Origin: Histomonas meleagridis | Taxonomy: Eukaryota; Parabasalia; Tritrichomonadida; Dientamoebidae | NCBI GenBank assembly: GCA_020186115.1 | Contig: WSYJ01000178.1 | Span: forward strand, 248,001 to 312,000 | DNA length: 64,000 nt | Direction of reading: 5' to 3' | Shown here: piece by piece, positions 18,485-27,078 of the stretch | Layout: each line of letters starts with the position of its first letter | How positions within the stretch are numbered: position 1 is the first letter of the stretch | Notes under the pieces: model-generated | Database searches by the model: none | Told to the model about the DNA's origin: nothing | The model's input: the letters and a program-made list of their open reading frames with translations, nothing else | Translations under genes and position numbers: made by a program

Positions 18485-20512
18485 ATGGGTGAATCCGATG
18501 AGCAGATATCAGAAATACTAACTAGCATTGAACAAGCAGATTTTTCAATTGCTCCTTGGATAGAACCTAATTTTTGGGCAAATATAAAAAATGACGAATT
18601 TGCACTTCAATACATCACACTTCTTCTTAAAACCATAGTAAATAAGCTCACTGCTAACGAGAACAATAACGACACCAAAGATTGTTTTAAATTTCTATTA
18701 ACAATAATACATGTAGCGTTATCATACCGAAAATCAATTAGTCAAATTCCCAATTTGCTTGATTTAACCCGAAAGATAGGTTCATTTGATTTGCCAAACT
18801 GCAAGTTTTTTTCTGTTTTTATTGCAAATTCATATTCTTCAGACTCAGTCAGAAATCTTCTTGATCTTATAGTTGACACTCAGAACATAAGTGTATTTGG
18901 TGAAGCTGTATCTTTGTTTAGCTTTCATAGTTTTCTTCTCAGTGCTAATACAAATACTGAAATAGGTTCTCAATTTATTGATTGTGTCAATGAGAAACTC
19001 CAATGTGAAATATCCATAAATTCTTCACAAGTTTTAGTCCATATCATACACTTTTATCTAACATTTTTCCCATGTCCAAATGATCAACTTAGCAAAATCC
19101 TTGATTCATTCAACTTTTTCTATTCCAAACCATTCTCCATCTCACACCGTGCCTCGCTCATGCAGAAACACATTGCCAAACTTCTCAAATATCCACGTTA
19201 TCTTTATTTACAAATGTTATCCGACTTCTCCCACACAAATGAAGCCTTTGATACTAAAGTCCATCTGATTTTCCCAGCTTCCACCAATTATTTACCCAAT
19301 TTACTTTATTTGGATTATCCCTCAAATTCCACATTTCAAAAATCACTTCTCGATTTTGCTCGTACCTTCATTACCACCTATTACAAAGTTCCAGCGCCTG
19401 ATGTTCCCACCTTAATATCATTTCTTCAAAGTCTTAAACTTGATGAAAAACGACTTTCGCAATTATCCGAACAATTTTCATTTACTCCAAACCCAGATTT
19501 TTCTGCGCCAACAGATACATCACGACTTCTCCTCCCAACGTACAAACTCGTTCCCATTCGACTCTCGTTCAACTTCACTGCGACACCGGATTTAAACGTC
19601 CCCTTCCTTAACGGCCTCTACTTTTTCACTAGTACTTCTGACATGATCTTATCCAACAGTATTTTCAAGCAATTATCCACCTATTTAACAAGTATATCTG
19701 ATGATTTATTTTATGAACAAAAGCTTGTAATTATTGGTGATGATTATGTATTATCGAAGTTTATTCTCTCATTAATCTCATTAATACAACAAACACCAAT
19801 CCTTAACAACGCATCATATACAATATTCTTTATCCCTGATAAGCCATCACGTATCGCAGACTTCATTTCAAAAAAGGATGAAGTCTATAAACGATTTATA
19901 TCTCAATTATTTAATCTCATATCGAACCTTTTACCAACATTTAATGAAATGTCAAACACGACATTTCCTATTTTAGAACATACTGATCATCTTAACTATG
20001 AGAACAATTTATGGTTTAATGATCCTACTCCATCACATATGTTACAATTTGGGATTCAACATTATTTACATTTTGCAAAAGAAATATGTAACATAAACAT
20101 ATGGCAATGTAACTTAAAATATGATGAAAAATGTATCGTTGTACCATTTATCACTTACGCAACAATATTATTAGCGAAGAAACAATATCAAATATATTAC
20201 ATAGGCGTCGGTACTGAGGATGGATCGTTCGTATGTGAGAAGCAACAAGAGTTAACTATTTGGTCAGCAAATAATAGTTTGAACGCGAACCCAAATGACC
20301 CTTGGCTGGTGACTACAATACAAACAAGATCAAGCACAAAGACTGTGATGGTGACAATGCTGAGAGTAATGAACACTAAAAAATCACCATTCGAAATGGA
20401 AATAGATGGAACTAAGTATGGGCCTGTAAACGAAATTACAATTTCGGAGTTCCCGTGCTTCCCGCAGAGCCCAAACACAAAGCCGCTGCTGAGAATAGCA
20501 ACGTTCTCATAG
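18485..20512 (+). CDS. Conserved-looking soluble protein, function unknown
   Basis: The first true ATG in frame is 18485 (MGESDEQISEIL), giving 675-676 aa. There is no signal peptide or membrane span. The first 350 residues look helical. From about 370 there is a predicted alpha/beta part with RLSFNFTATPDLNVPF, LVIIGDDYVLSKF and TIFFIPDKPSRIADFI. A beta-rich C-terminus reads YYIGVGTEDGS…MEIDGTKYGPV. The pattern (hydrophobic strand then GDD, later IP) faintly recalls the C-terminal parts of PACS or PI3K p101-type regulatory proteins, but this is too weak to name it. The last 65 codons use AGA for Arg and are poor in T at third positions, as in the neighbours. Confidence 0.6.
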   Translation: MGESDEQISEILTSIEQADFSIAPWIEPNFWANIKNDEFALQYITLLLKTIVNKLTANENNNDTKDCFKFLLTIIHVALSYRKSISQIPNLLDLTRKIGSFDLPNCKFFSVFIANSYSSDSVRNLLDLIVDTQNISVFGEAVSLFSFHSFLLSANTNTEIGSQFIDCVNEKLQCEISINSSQVLVHIIHFYLTFFPCPNDQLSKILDSFNFFYSKPFSISHRASLMQKHIAKLLKYPRYLYLQMLSDFSHTNEAFDTKVHLIFPASTNYLPNLLYLDYPSNSTFQKSLLDFARTFITTYYKVPAPDVPTLISFLQSLKLDEKRLSQLSEQFSFTPNPDFSAPTDTSRLLLPTYKLVPIRLSFNFTATPDLNVPFLNGLYFFTSTSDMILSNSIFKQLSTYLTSISDDLFYEQKLVIIGDDYVLSKFILSLISLIQQTPILNNASYTIFFIPDKPSRIADFISKKDEVYKRFISQLFNLISNLLPTFNEMSNTTFPILEHTDHLNYENNLWFNDPTPSHMLQFGIQHYLHFAKEICNINIWQCNLKYDEKCIVVPFITYATILLAKKQYQIYYIGVGTEDGSFVCEKQQELTIWSANNSLNANPNDPWLVTTIQTRSSTKTVMVTMLRVMNTKKSPFEMEIDGTKYGPVNEITISEFPCFPQSPNTKPLLRIATFS

Positions 20513-20843
20513 AGGAAACTGTTGTTGCAGAATTAATTTGTTAAACTATTTGATCTAAGAAAATCATTTTCAACTTTTTTTCTTTAATTTTGTTGCATAT
20601 TTGAATCAATCTGTGATATAAGTCTTTACTTTGCTTTTAATTGTAAAGTCTTTATGTAATTTTTAGTTGTACATAGGCAGACTAGTTCAAATAAAGAAAC
20701 AAAAGAACAATAATAAAAATAAACATGTGGTTAAATAAGTTTTATTAAAGTAATTTTATTAATAATAATAAAATAAAACATTTATATTTAATAATTTTTT
20801 TAAAAAAATATAATTTAATATTAATATAAAAATAAATTGAAAA
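20513..20843. other. Intergenic, 5S downstream flank
   Basis: No gene is seen. The run of T on the minus strand just after the 5S 3' end (20840-20843 as A on the plus strand) is a likely Pol III terminator. Confidence 0.5.
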
Positions 20844-20960
20844 GGAAGCAGCACCATACGTTCCCAGGAAGTCTCCCAGCCTAGTACTGATATGGCCCGC
20901 GATTGCTTAATTTCCAGGTTCGAAATGGAGCTGGATGTATCCAATCGGGTATGGCCGCTT
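20844..20960 (-). rRNA. 5S ribosomal RNA
   Basis: Read on the minus strand, AAGCGGCCATACCCGATTGG starts the molecule. It continues with CATCCAGCTCC, TTTCGAACCTGGAAATTAAG and GGGCCATATCAGTACTAGGC, and ends TATGGTGCTGCTT. This is the eukaryotic 5S pattern, with internal A-box and C-box regions. The 5' AAGCGGC pairs with the 3' GCTGCTT to form helix I. A TTTT follows the 3' end. The length is about 117 nt. It is a single copy among protein genes, not in the rDNA unit or a tandem array within this window. Confidence 0.93.
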
Positions 20961-21190
20961 CAATAAAATATTTGAATCTTCATCCTTAAATATTTCTTAT
21001 TAATTGGAACTTTTTTGCAAAATTAAAATTTTCGTTCTTCTTTGACACTTTCGAATAAACCAAACAAAATCGGACGACAAAGATATTTTAATAACTAATT
21101 GATCGGTCATTTAATTTAAGAAAATTTCAATTGATAAATGTTTTAATTTATTCTAAATGAACAATTAAGAGTTTAATTCATTTTTTAATT

Positions 21191-21856
21191 ATGTTTGGTT
21201 ATTTTACTGATCCATTTTATGATCCATTCGTGGAATACAGACCAATAAGAGTTTATCATCCATTTAATGCGATGAATAGATACTTTAATAATCTTGAACA
21301 TCGTTTAAATTCTTTATTTGCTGATGCATTTGATGAAGAATTTAATAATATGATTGAACAAGATAAACCTAAAGAACAAAAAGAAGAAAAGCCTAAAGAA
21401 GAAGAAAAGCCTAAAGAAGAAGAACTTAAGAAAGAAATAAAAGAAACACAACAAAAGATTGTTAAAAAGCCTGAAAATTATAGACCACAAAATTATTATA
21501 GAACTTATTCATCACAAAGATACTTTAATGGTAATGAAAAATTCGAAGAAATTCGTGAACAAACTAATGATGGAGAAAAGACTTATATTTCTAAAATTAA
21601 AAGAATTGGTAATCGTTGGGTTCAAGTAGATGAAGTTGTAGATAAAGAAGGTAAGAAAACAACTAAAGAAACATGGCATAATGTAGGTGAAGATGAAATT
21701 GATGCATTTGAAAATGAATGGTCTTTAAGACGTGGTATTGAAGCTATTGGTAGTAAAAATGAAGAAAAACCTGCAATTAAATCAGAAAATACCGAGAAAA
21801 AAGAAGGACCTAAAGAAGAAACTAAGGAAGAACCTAAAGAAACAAAAGAACAATAA
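21191..21856 (+). CDS. Myeloid leukemia factor (MLF)-like protein
   Basis: The product is 221 aa. The N-terminus is aromatic (MFGYFTDPFYDPF…HPFNAMNRYF). A Lys/Glu-rich low-complexity stretch (about 57-95, KPKEE repeats) follows. Then comes an MLF-like core: tyrosine/serine run YRTYSSQRYF, KTYISKIKRIGNRW and finally DEIDAFENEW near 173-182, equivalent to the acidic end of MLF proteins. The tail is again Lys/Glu-rich. MLF proteins act in the nucleus and cytoplasm with chaperones and stress foci; an MLF is known in Giardia. Identity is moderate, and an alternative is a small chaperone-like acidic protein. Confidence 0.5.
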   Translation: MFGYFTDPFYDPFVEYRPIRVYHPFNAMNRYFNNLEHRLNSLFADAFDEEFNNMIEQDKPKEQKEEKPKEEEKPKEEELKKEIKETQQKIVKKPENYRPQNYYRTYSSQRYFNGNEKFEEIREQTNDGEKTYISKIKRIGNRWVQVDEVVDKEGKKTTKETWHNVGEDEIDAFENEWSLRRGIEAIGSKNEEKPAIKSENTEKKEGPKEETKEEPKETKEQ

Positions 21857-21960
21857 AATTATTAAAATTAAATTAATAAATCATTAATAAATAAATCATT
21901 ATCAAGTTAAATTATTAATTTTTCGTTGTGCGTTTCAGTTGTTATGAGGACAGAAATTAG

Positions 21961-21968
21961 AAACCGTT
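21961..21968 (-). promoter_or_regulatory. Inverted M3 element next to the PRI2 ATG
   Basis: AAACCGTT (AACGGTTT on the minus strand, an exact M3 consensus match) ends 2 nt before the ATG at 21971, leaving almost no leader. Confidence 0.35.
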
Positions 21969-21970
21969 AA

Positions 21971-23281
21971 ATGGTTTTGTTCACTTTTTGTTTTTTGCTT
22001 TCGTTTGGGAGTTACACAAGCCAATACTTCTCTTCCTCCGTAGAGCCAATACAAAAAGAAATAACAAGAGATAATTTTTATACACCCACATATACAAAAG
22101 CTCCTGAATTTAAACTTATGTTTAATCAAATTTTGGCATTAGCTCAAAAACGTAGATCATTTCATAGATATTTAGAATTTGAAGAACAAAATAGAACGTT
22201 AGATTATTCTCAAATTCGAGTTCTTTCAATTGATTGGGGAATACCATTTCGTAAATCTTCGTTAAATAAGAATGAACTCCAAACAGATTTGGTGTCTTTT
22301 TACTCCTTATTATTAGGGTCTCTTAATTCAGAAGAAGATAAAAATTTATTCGCAAGTTATGAAAAACGTTTATTTTATTATCGCTTAAAAACATCAGGAA
22401 TCTCAGCAATTCAAATTGACAATTATTTCTGGCCCAATTTAAAATTTCGTGACATGATAACTTCACAAAACTCCAATGATGATATTGTCTATTTACCATT
22501 TCAAGATTGTATTGAATATTTCGATGTATCTGAACTCGAAATTGTCAATGGCTCTGTTAAGATAACTCTTGAGCACATTTATCAAATGGTATCTGAAACT
22601 TTTAGAAATAAGATTTTGTCCAATATCCAACATTTTGAGCAATCACTGACCGAACATAAATCACTTTACACATGTCTAAGTGCTGAACTCCGTAAGCTTG
22701 ATAACCAATTTCTTTACATCTCTCGCGATACATTTGATCTCCAAGCCGAGCGTTCCTTTCCGCCGTGCATGTACCGGATCTATACCAATCTTAAGAAGAC
22801 TCATTACGCCACATTCAAAGGCCGATTTGAGCTTACACTTTTTCTCAAATCGCTTGGTCTCAATTACTTCGATCAATTCCAACTTTGGAAAAAGTACTTA
22901 TTTAAGCCCGGCGAAGAATGGCACTTCGAGTCGCAGATCAATCTTTTCTTGCGCCAACTTTATGGCCTTACTGAAGCTGAAAATCATTTTTATTTCCCGC
23001 ACAAATGCACCACAATGATAAACCACGACTCGCCCGCAGCCGCGAAAATGGTGCAGGGATGTCCATTTAAGTGTCTGAGCAGGATCGATCTGAAAGTATT
23101 TCTAAAGAAAATGAGAAGAGATATTAAACATTCGGAAATTGATAAACTGGCAGTGGACGCAGAGCAGTTTCCGATTCAGGCGTGCGCAAAGTTCTTTGCT
23201 GGGAATGCTGAGCAGGATCAAAAAGAATTTGAAAAGCCATTGCAATATTATCTTGAAAGTGAAAAGAGAATAAATAAATGA
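21971..23281 (+). CDS. PRI2: DNA primase large subunit
   Basis: The 436-aa protein carries the PriL/PRIM2 C-terminal iron-sulfur domain: FPPCMYRIYTNLKKTHYATF (Cys266), LFLKSLGL, FPHKCTTM (Cys346), QGCPFKC (Cys364) and IQACAKFF (Cys405). All four [4Fe-4S] ligands are in family order. The N-terminal half is helical and matches the large-subunit core in length (usually 450-510 aa). Its role is in priming DNA synthesis in the polymerase alpha-primase complex. The first 20 residues are unusually hydrophobic (LFTFCFLLSFGSY). The next Met (50) would remove conserved sequence, so the ATG at 21971 stands, or the real start is close by. It converges with VPS53, 165 nt apart. Confidence 0.9.
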   Translation: MVLFTFCFLLSFGSYTSQYFSSSVEPIQKEITRDNFYTPTYTKAPEFKLMFNQILALAQKRRSFHRYLEFEEQNRTLDYSQIRVLSIDWGIPFRKSSLNKNELQTDLVSFYSLLLGSLNSEEDKNLFASYEKRLFYYRLKTSGISAIQIDNYFWPNLKFRDMITSQNSNDDIVYLPFQDCIEYFDVSELEIVNGSVKITLEHIYQMVSETFRNKILSNIQHFEQSLTEHKSLYTCLSAELRKLDNQFLYISRDTFDLQAERSFPPCMYRIYTNLKKTHYATFKGRFELTLFLKSLGLNYFDQFQLWKKYLFKPGEEWHFESQINLFLRQLYGLTEAENHFYFPHKCTTMINHDSPAAAKMVQGCPFKCLSRIDLKVFLKKMRRDIKHSEIDKLAVDAEQFPIQACAKFFAGNAEQDQKEFEKPLQYYLESEKRINK

Positions 23282-23446
23282 ATAAATCACAAAAAATTGT
23301 TAATATTTTTAATTGTTTTTTTGCAGAAATTTCATTTTTTTTAGAAACATTAAAAATTCTTAAAAACCGTAAACATAATTCAAAAATTGTGAGTGTTGCA
23401 CAAAAAGTTTGTAAAAGTGATTTCACAAAATATATTTATTTACAAT

Positions 23447-25606
23447 TTATTTTTCTCTATCATTCATAGCCTTTAACTCCGTTATTTGCTTATCATATTC
23501 CGCAGCATATTTTTGCAAAGCTTCTTCCGACGTAAACCCCTTCAGTTTTACGATTGACAAAAAATGCGCTTTTGATTTGTTTTGCACAACAGTCAAATAA
23601 GTCATAGTTAGCGCCGCGTTTGTACAACACAAAACAGTTAATTCAGCTTCTAATGAAGCGAATTCGAACTCTATTCTTTTCCTTGCCATTTGAGAATCCG
23701 CTTTTGTTACTTGGCAAATTACATTTTTTAATTCTTTTACAGTTTGCAGCACGTGCGTTGCCGCAATTTGTTTTTCTTTAAATATCGAATCATGTATTAT
23801 TAACACTATTTTATGTACGAAAGGCGCTCTAATTCTATTTAAGTTCTCATTCGATAACCATTCGCATAAAATCCGCATTCTTCTATCGAAGAAGTCGAGT
23901 AATTTTTCCGGGATTTTTGTACTTGTTCCATCATTTCTCCACGAGTTATTACCGATTTGTATCAAAAGATATTCGCATTCTTTAATAAGGACGTTTTCGA
24001 GATATAAAATTTGTTTTTTTAACTCTTCGCTAATACTTTCTTTAGCGTCATCGATTACGATATTCGGCTTAATGTTATCTTCGACAAGACCATTAACTTT
24101 AGTTAATAATGAGTCCAAAACATTTAAAAGTAATGAAGAAGTATTAATTATCCCACAAATTAATTGATAATGTTCATCATTTTTAATTCTCGTTGGAAGC
24201 ATTTTACTAAGTGTTACTACATATTGTACAAGTAATTCTTTTAACATACGAAATAAACTTAATAATGATTGTGATATTCCAAATCCGGAGGTTTTATCAA
24301 TAGTTTTTTTCATTGCTAAAACTAAGTTTGACGCACTTTTAAGTGTATGATTCGATATATTCAAGTCTAAAATCGGATTCTTTAGTGCATCGTTTATCAT
24401 GTTCGTAAGATTCTTTCGTTCGGAATCAAAATATAAATCCATATATGGAGAAAAAGCATTCGCAATGATTCCAATAAATTCATTTGCAGGTATAACTTTC
24501 TCTTCTCCAATTCCTTTGTCTCGGCGATATAACCATTCATATTTCTTTCGTATTCCATCTGAAGTGTTTTCGAAGTTTGGCATTTTCGCGTCGGGTTCAA
24601 TAAAAACTGTTTTCGTTGTAGAAAAACTTTCGGCCATTTTCCGTTCGAATTTAACTGTTAACTCAAACGCTCGAAGATATTCATTGATATCTGGCGCTTG
24701 TTTACGTAATGTGTTACTTAAATGTGAAAATGTTCTTTTGCAAAATTTGAGTGATAAATTATATGACATCCGCCATTCTTTAGGAAAAGCATTATGAAAA
24801 TGATTATTATAAAAGTCAATACGTTGTTTAAACCATTGGAAACGAGTATGAATAGCGGAAAGTGGTACTTTTGGATATGAATCTTCATAAGGTGATAATA
24901 ATTGATCACAAAATCGTTCAACAATTGATGAGTGGAAATCATCATTGAACGAATCTATAACAGAACAAAGCGGTAAATTTGATGAATCTGCAGAACCACT
25001 AAACATCATTGATTCAAAATCGGTATTGACTTTATTACGAAGAACACGTTTTAAATCAAAAAATTTGGTCGAGAATGGTTTTAGTTGAGAATCAAGCCCA
25101 TATTCATGAAAATATTCAAATAATGATGTAAGGGCTAAAACATTGGCTGAACATTTTGTATAATTTGATGATGAAATGTTGGATTCAAGCTCTGTGATTG
25201 TGGTTGAAAGCATTTGAAGTCTTCGAAGAGTGGTAACAGTAGAAGTAAGATTCTTTTTTGCATTATCAAGTGGTTTAATATTCTCACAAATTTCATTAAC
25301 AGCAATTTCTGTTTCTTTTGCTTTATCACGAATGCTATTAATTTTACTTGTGAGATCATCAATTGAATGCCTTATTTCAGCAAGAATAGTTTCACTGCTA
25401 TCACCTAATGCAGAGCTTGTTCTGATCAATTTTCTTACTGATGATGTAGTGGCTTTGTTATGATTTTGGATATTATTGATTATTATTGGTAATTCTGATA
25501 AAGATGAATCATCTGGAAGAAGACTATCTATGTATGATATAGCATCGAAATTTGATGTGGAAAGTTCTGTATTAATTTCTGATATATTTATTTTTGTGCT
25601 CTGCAT
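23447..25606 (-). CDS. VPS53: VPS53, GARP tethering complex subunit
   Basis: The 719-aa N-terminus matches the Vps53 signature closely: NFDAISYIDSLLPDDSSLSE, then helical segments with DDLTSKINSIRDKAKETE and KPLDNAKKNLTSTVTTLRRL before an extended helical rod. The length fits the family (about 700-830). Vps53 is the core of the GARP complex with Vps51, 52 and 54, tethering endosome-derived vesicles at the trans-Golgi. An AAAGG (CCTTT on the minus strand) lies about 40 nt upstream at 25645-25649, together with CTCCGTTTGG, both promoter-like. There are no spans or signal peptide. Confidence 0.9.
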   Translation of the reverse strand: MQSTKINISEINTELSTSNFDAISYIDSLLPDDSSLSELPIIINNIQNHNKATTSSVRKLIRTSSALGDSSETILAEIRHSIDDLTSKINSIRDKAKETEIAVNEICENIKPLDNAKKNLTSTVTTLRRLQMLSTTITELESNISSSNYTKCSANVLALTSLFEYFHEYGLDSQLKPFSTKFFDLKRVLRNKVNTDFESMMFSGSADSSNLPLCSVIDSFNDDFHSSIVERFCDQLLSPYEDSYPKVPLSAIHTRFQWFKQRIDFYNNHFHNAFPKEWRMSYNLSLKFCKRTFSHLSNTLRKQAPDINEYLRAFELTVKFERKMAESFSTTKTVFIEPDAKMPNFENTSDGIRKKYEWLYRRDKGIGEEKVIPANEFIGIIANAFSPYMDLYFDSERKNLTNMINDALKNPILDLNISNHTLKSASNLVLAMKKTIDKTSGFGISQSLLSLFRMLKELLVQYVVTLSKMLPTRIKNDEHYQLICGIINTSSLLLNVLDSLLTKVNGLVEDNIKPNIVIDDAKESISEELKKQILYLENVLIKECEYLLIQIGNNSWRNDGTSTKIPEKLLDFFDRRMRILCEWLSNENLNRIRAPFVHKIVLIIHDSIFKEKQIAATHVLQTVKELKNVICQVTKADSQMARKRIEFEFASLEAELTVLCCTNAALTMTYLTVVQNKSKAHFLSIVKLKGFTSEEALQKYAAEYDKQITELKAMNDREK

Positions 25607-25869
25607 TGGGTTGATAGTGATCGTTGCTTGTATCGTAGCTTTATAAAGGTCTCTCCAAACGGAGAAAAAATAATGAAATTTTTCCTAAATTTTTAATATA
25701 TTCATTTTCTATTATTTGTAAATTCTACTATATATATACATATTATAAATATAATATTAATTTGAAAAGATATTTATATTTTTATTTTAAGTTATAAACG
25801 GGCAAGAATAATCGTTCTATATACAAAAATTGAGAGGATCGATAATTCAAACATTAAGCCTGGAAACAG

Positions 25870-27078
25870 ATGTACCAAAATAAAGAGCAATATCTTGAAA
25901 TTATAGAATACTTGAAATCAGTAAATCAAATAATCTTCGAATTAACAACAGAAAAAATTAATGTTTACATAGAAAAAACAATGCAATTATTTGATTCGAA
26001 TTTACCTTATTCGTTTAATAATATTATATGTCAAGGCATTTATTCATCATTTATTTCTCAAAGAAAAGACATTGATTTATATTTTCATTATTTAAAATTA
26101 GTGGAAGAAAAAGAAACCGAAATTCTTAAACATAATCCAAAAATTTTTAACATTTTCCGCAATTTTCTTATTAGCTTTCATACATGTGAATCAAATTATA
26201 TACTTGCTGAAATGGTAAAGCATAACTTCATTAAGTATGATTTTGGTCAAAAACTGGATGATTTATATTTTATGCATCTTTTCAACGAGGATGAGCTTTA
26301 TAAAAAACATGACCTCTTTTCATCCCTTTCTGAATTGCCAGATAAAGAAGATTTAATGAGAAATGATTTTGAACTTCATAAGAAGTTAATTGAAGATGGA
26401 GTAAATCCCAATAAAATTGCAAAAATAATTCGAAATGATGAAATCGAAAAACTTCAAGAAATATCATCGCAAGAAAGCTTTAATTTTAAACAAATGATTA
26501 AACCATCACTATATGAGAAATATTCATTTATTAATAAGGAAAATGTTTCATTAATTGACTATGCAGCATTTTTTGGATCAATTAAATGTTTTAAGTATTT
26601 ACTTATGAATGGTTTTAAATTAGAAAATACAGGTAAATATGCAATTGCAGGAGGAAATCTTGAAATATTTTACATATGTGAACAAAACCATTCTTCATTT
26701 GAAAATGCGTATGAAACAGCAATTGAATTTAATCGAAATGATATCTTTAGATATCTTTATGAAAACAAAATTGGTAATATTAAATCTTTTGATTACTTAG
26801 GAATAAAATGTATTAAATTTAGTAATTATGAAATTCTTTCATTTTTAAAAGATAAATTTAAAGATACTAGAAAAATGATTTTCCAAGCTGTATCAAGTGG
26901 TAACACTTATATTACTAAATGCTTCCTATCAAAAAATGCATTTAATAAAATACTTTTACCAGTTGCTGTTTCGTCTCAAAATATTGAACTGGTAAAATTC
27001 ATTATTAATCAAAAAGAATTTGATATTAACCATAAAAATATTTGTTTTTCTATATTAAAATTTGTTTTATTTCAATGA
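25870..27078 (+). CDS. DUF3447/ankyrin protein, open 5' part
   Basis: The 402-aa product starts at ATG 25870. Its N-terminal ~200 residues are the helical DUF3447-type domain that precedes ankyrin repeats in trichomonads (NQIIFELTTEKINVYIEKTM…DLYFMHLFNEDELYKKH…IARIIR-like IAKIIRNDEIEKLQ). Then come degenerate ankyrin units (SLIDYAAFFGSIKCFKYLL and others) up to QNIELVKFIINQKEFDIN. The frame then enters the first spacer and stops at 27076-27078. The last unit (Thr position 26950) lies exactly 170 nt before the next unit outside the frame. So the visible stop may not be the end of the gene if the spacers are removed. Promoter region: AAACGGGC at about 25798 and ATCGTTCTATA. Confidence 0.75.
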   Translation: MYQNKEQYLEIIEYLKSVNQIIFELTTEKINVYIEKTMQLFDSNLPYSFNNIICQGIYSSFISQRKDIDLYFHYLKLVEEKETEILKHNPKIFNIFRNFLISFHTCESNYILAEMVKHNFIKYDFGQKLDDLYFMHLFNEDELYKKHDLFSSLSELPDKEDLMRNDFELHKKLIEDGVNPNKIAKIIRNDEIEKLQEISSQESFNFKQMIKPSLYEKYSFINKENVSLIDYAAFFGSIKCFKYLLMNGFKLENTGKYAIAGGNLEIFYICEQNHSSFENAYETAIEFNRNDIFRYLYENKIGNIKSFDYLGIKCIKFSNYEILSFLKDKFKDTRKMIFQAVSSGNTYITKCFLSKNAFNKILLPVAVSSQNIELVKFIINQKEFDINHKNICFSILKFVLFQ

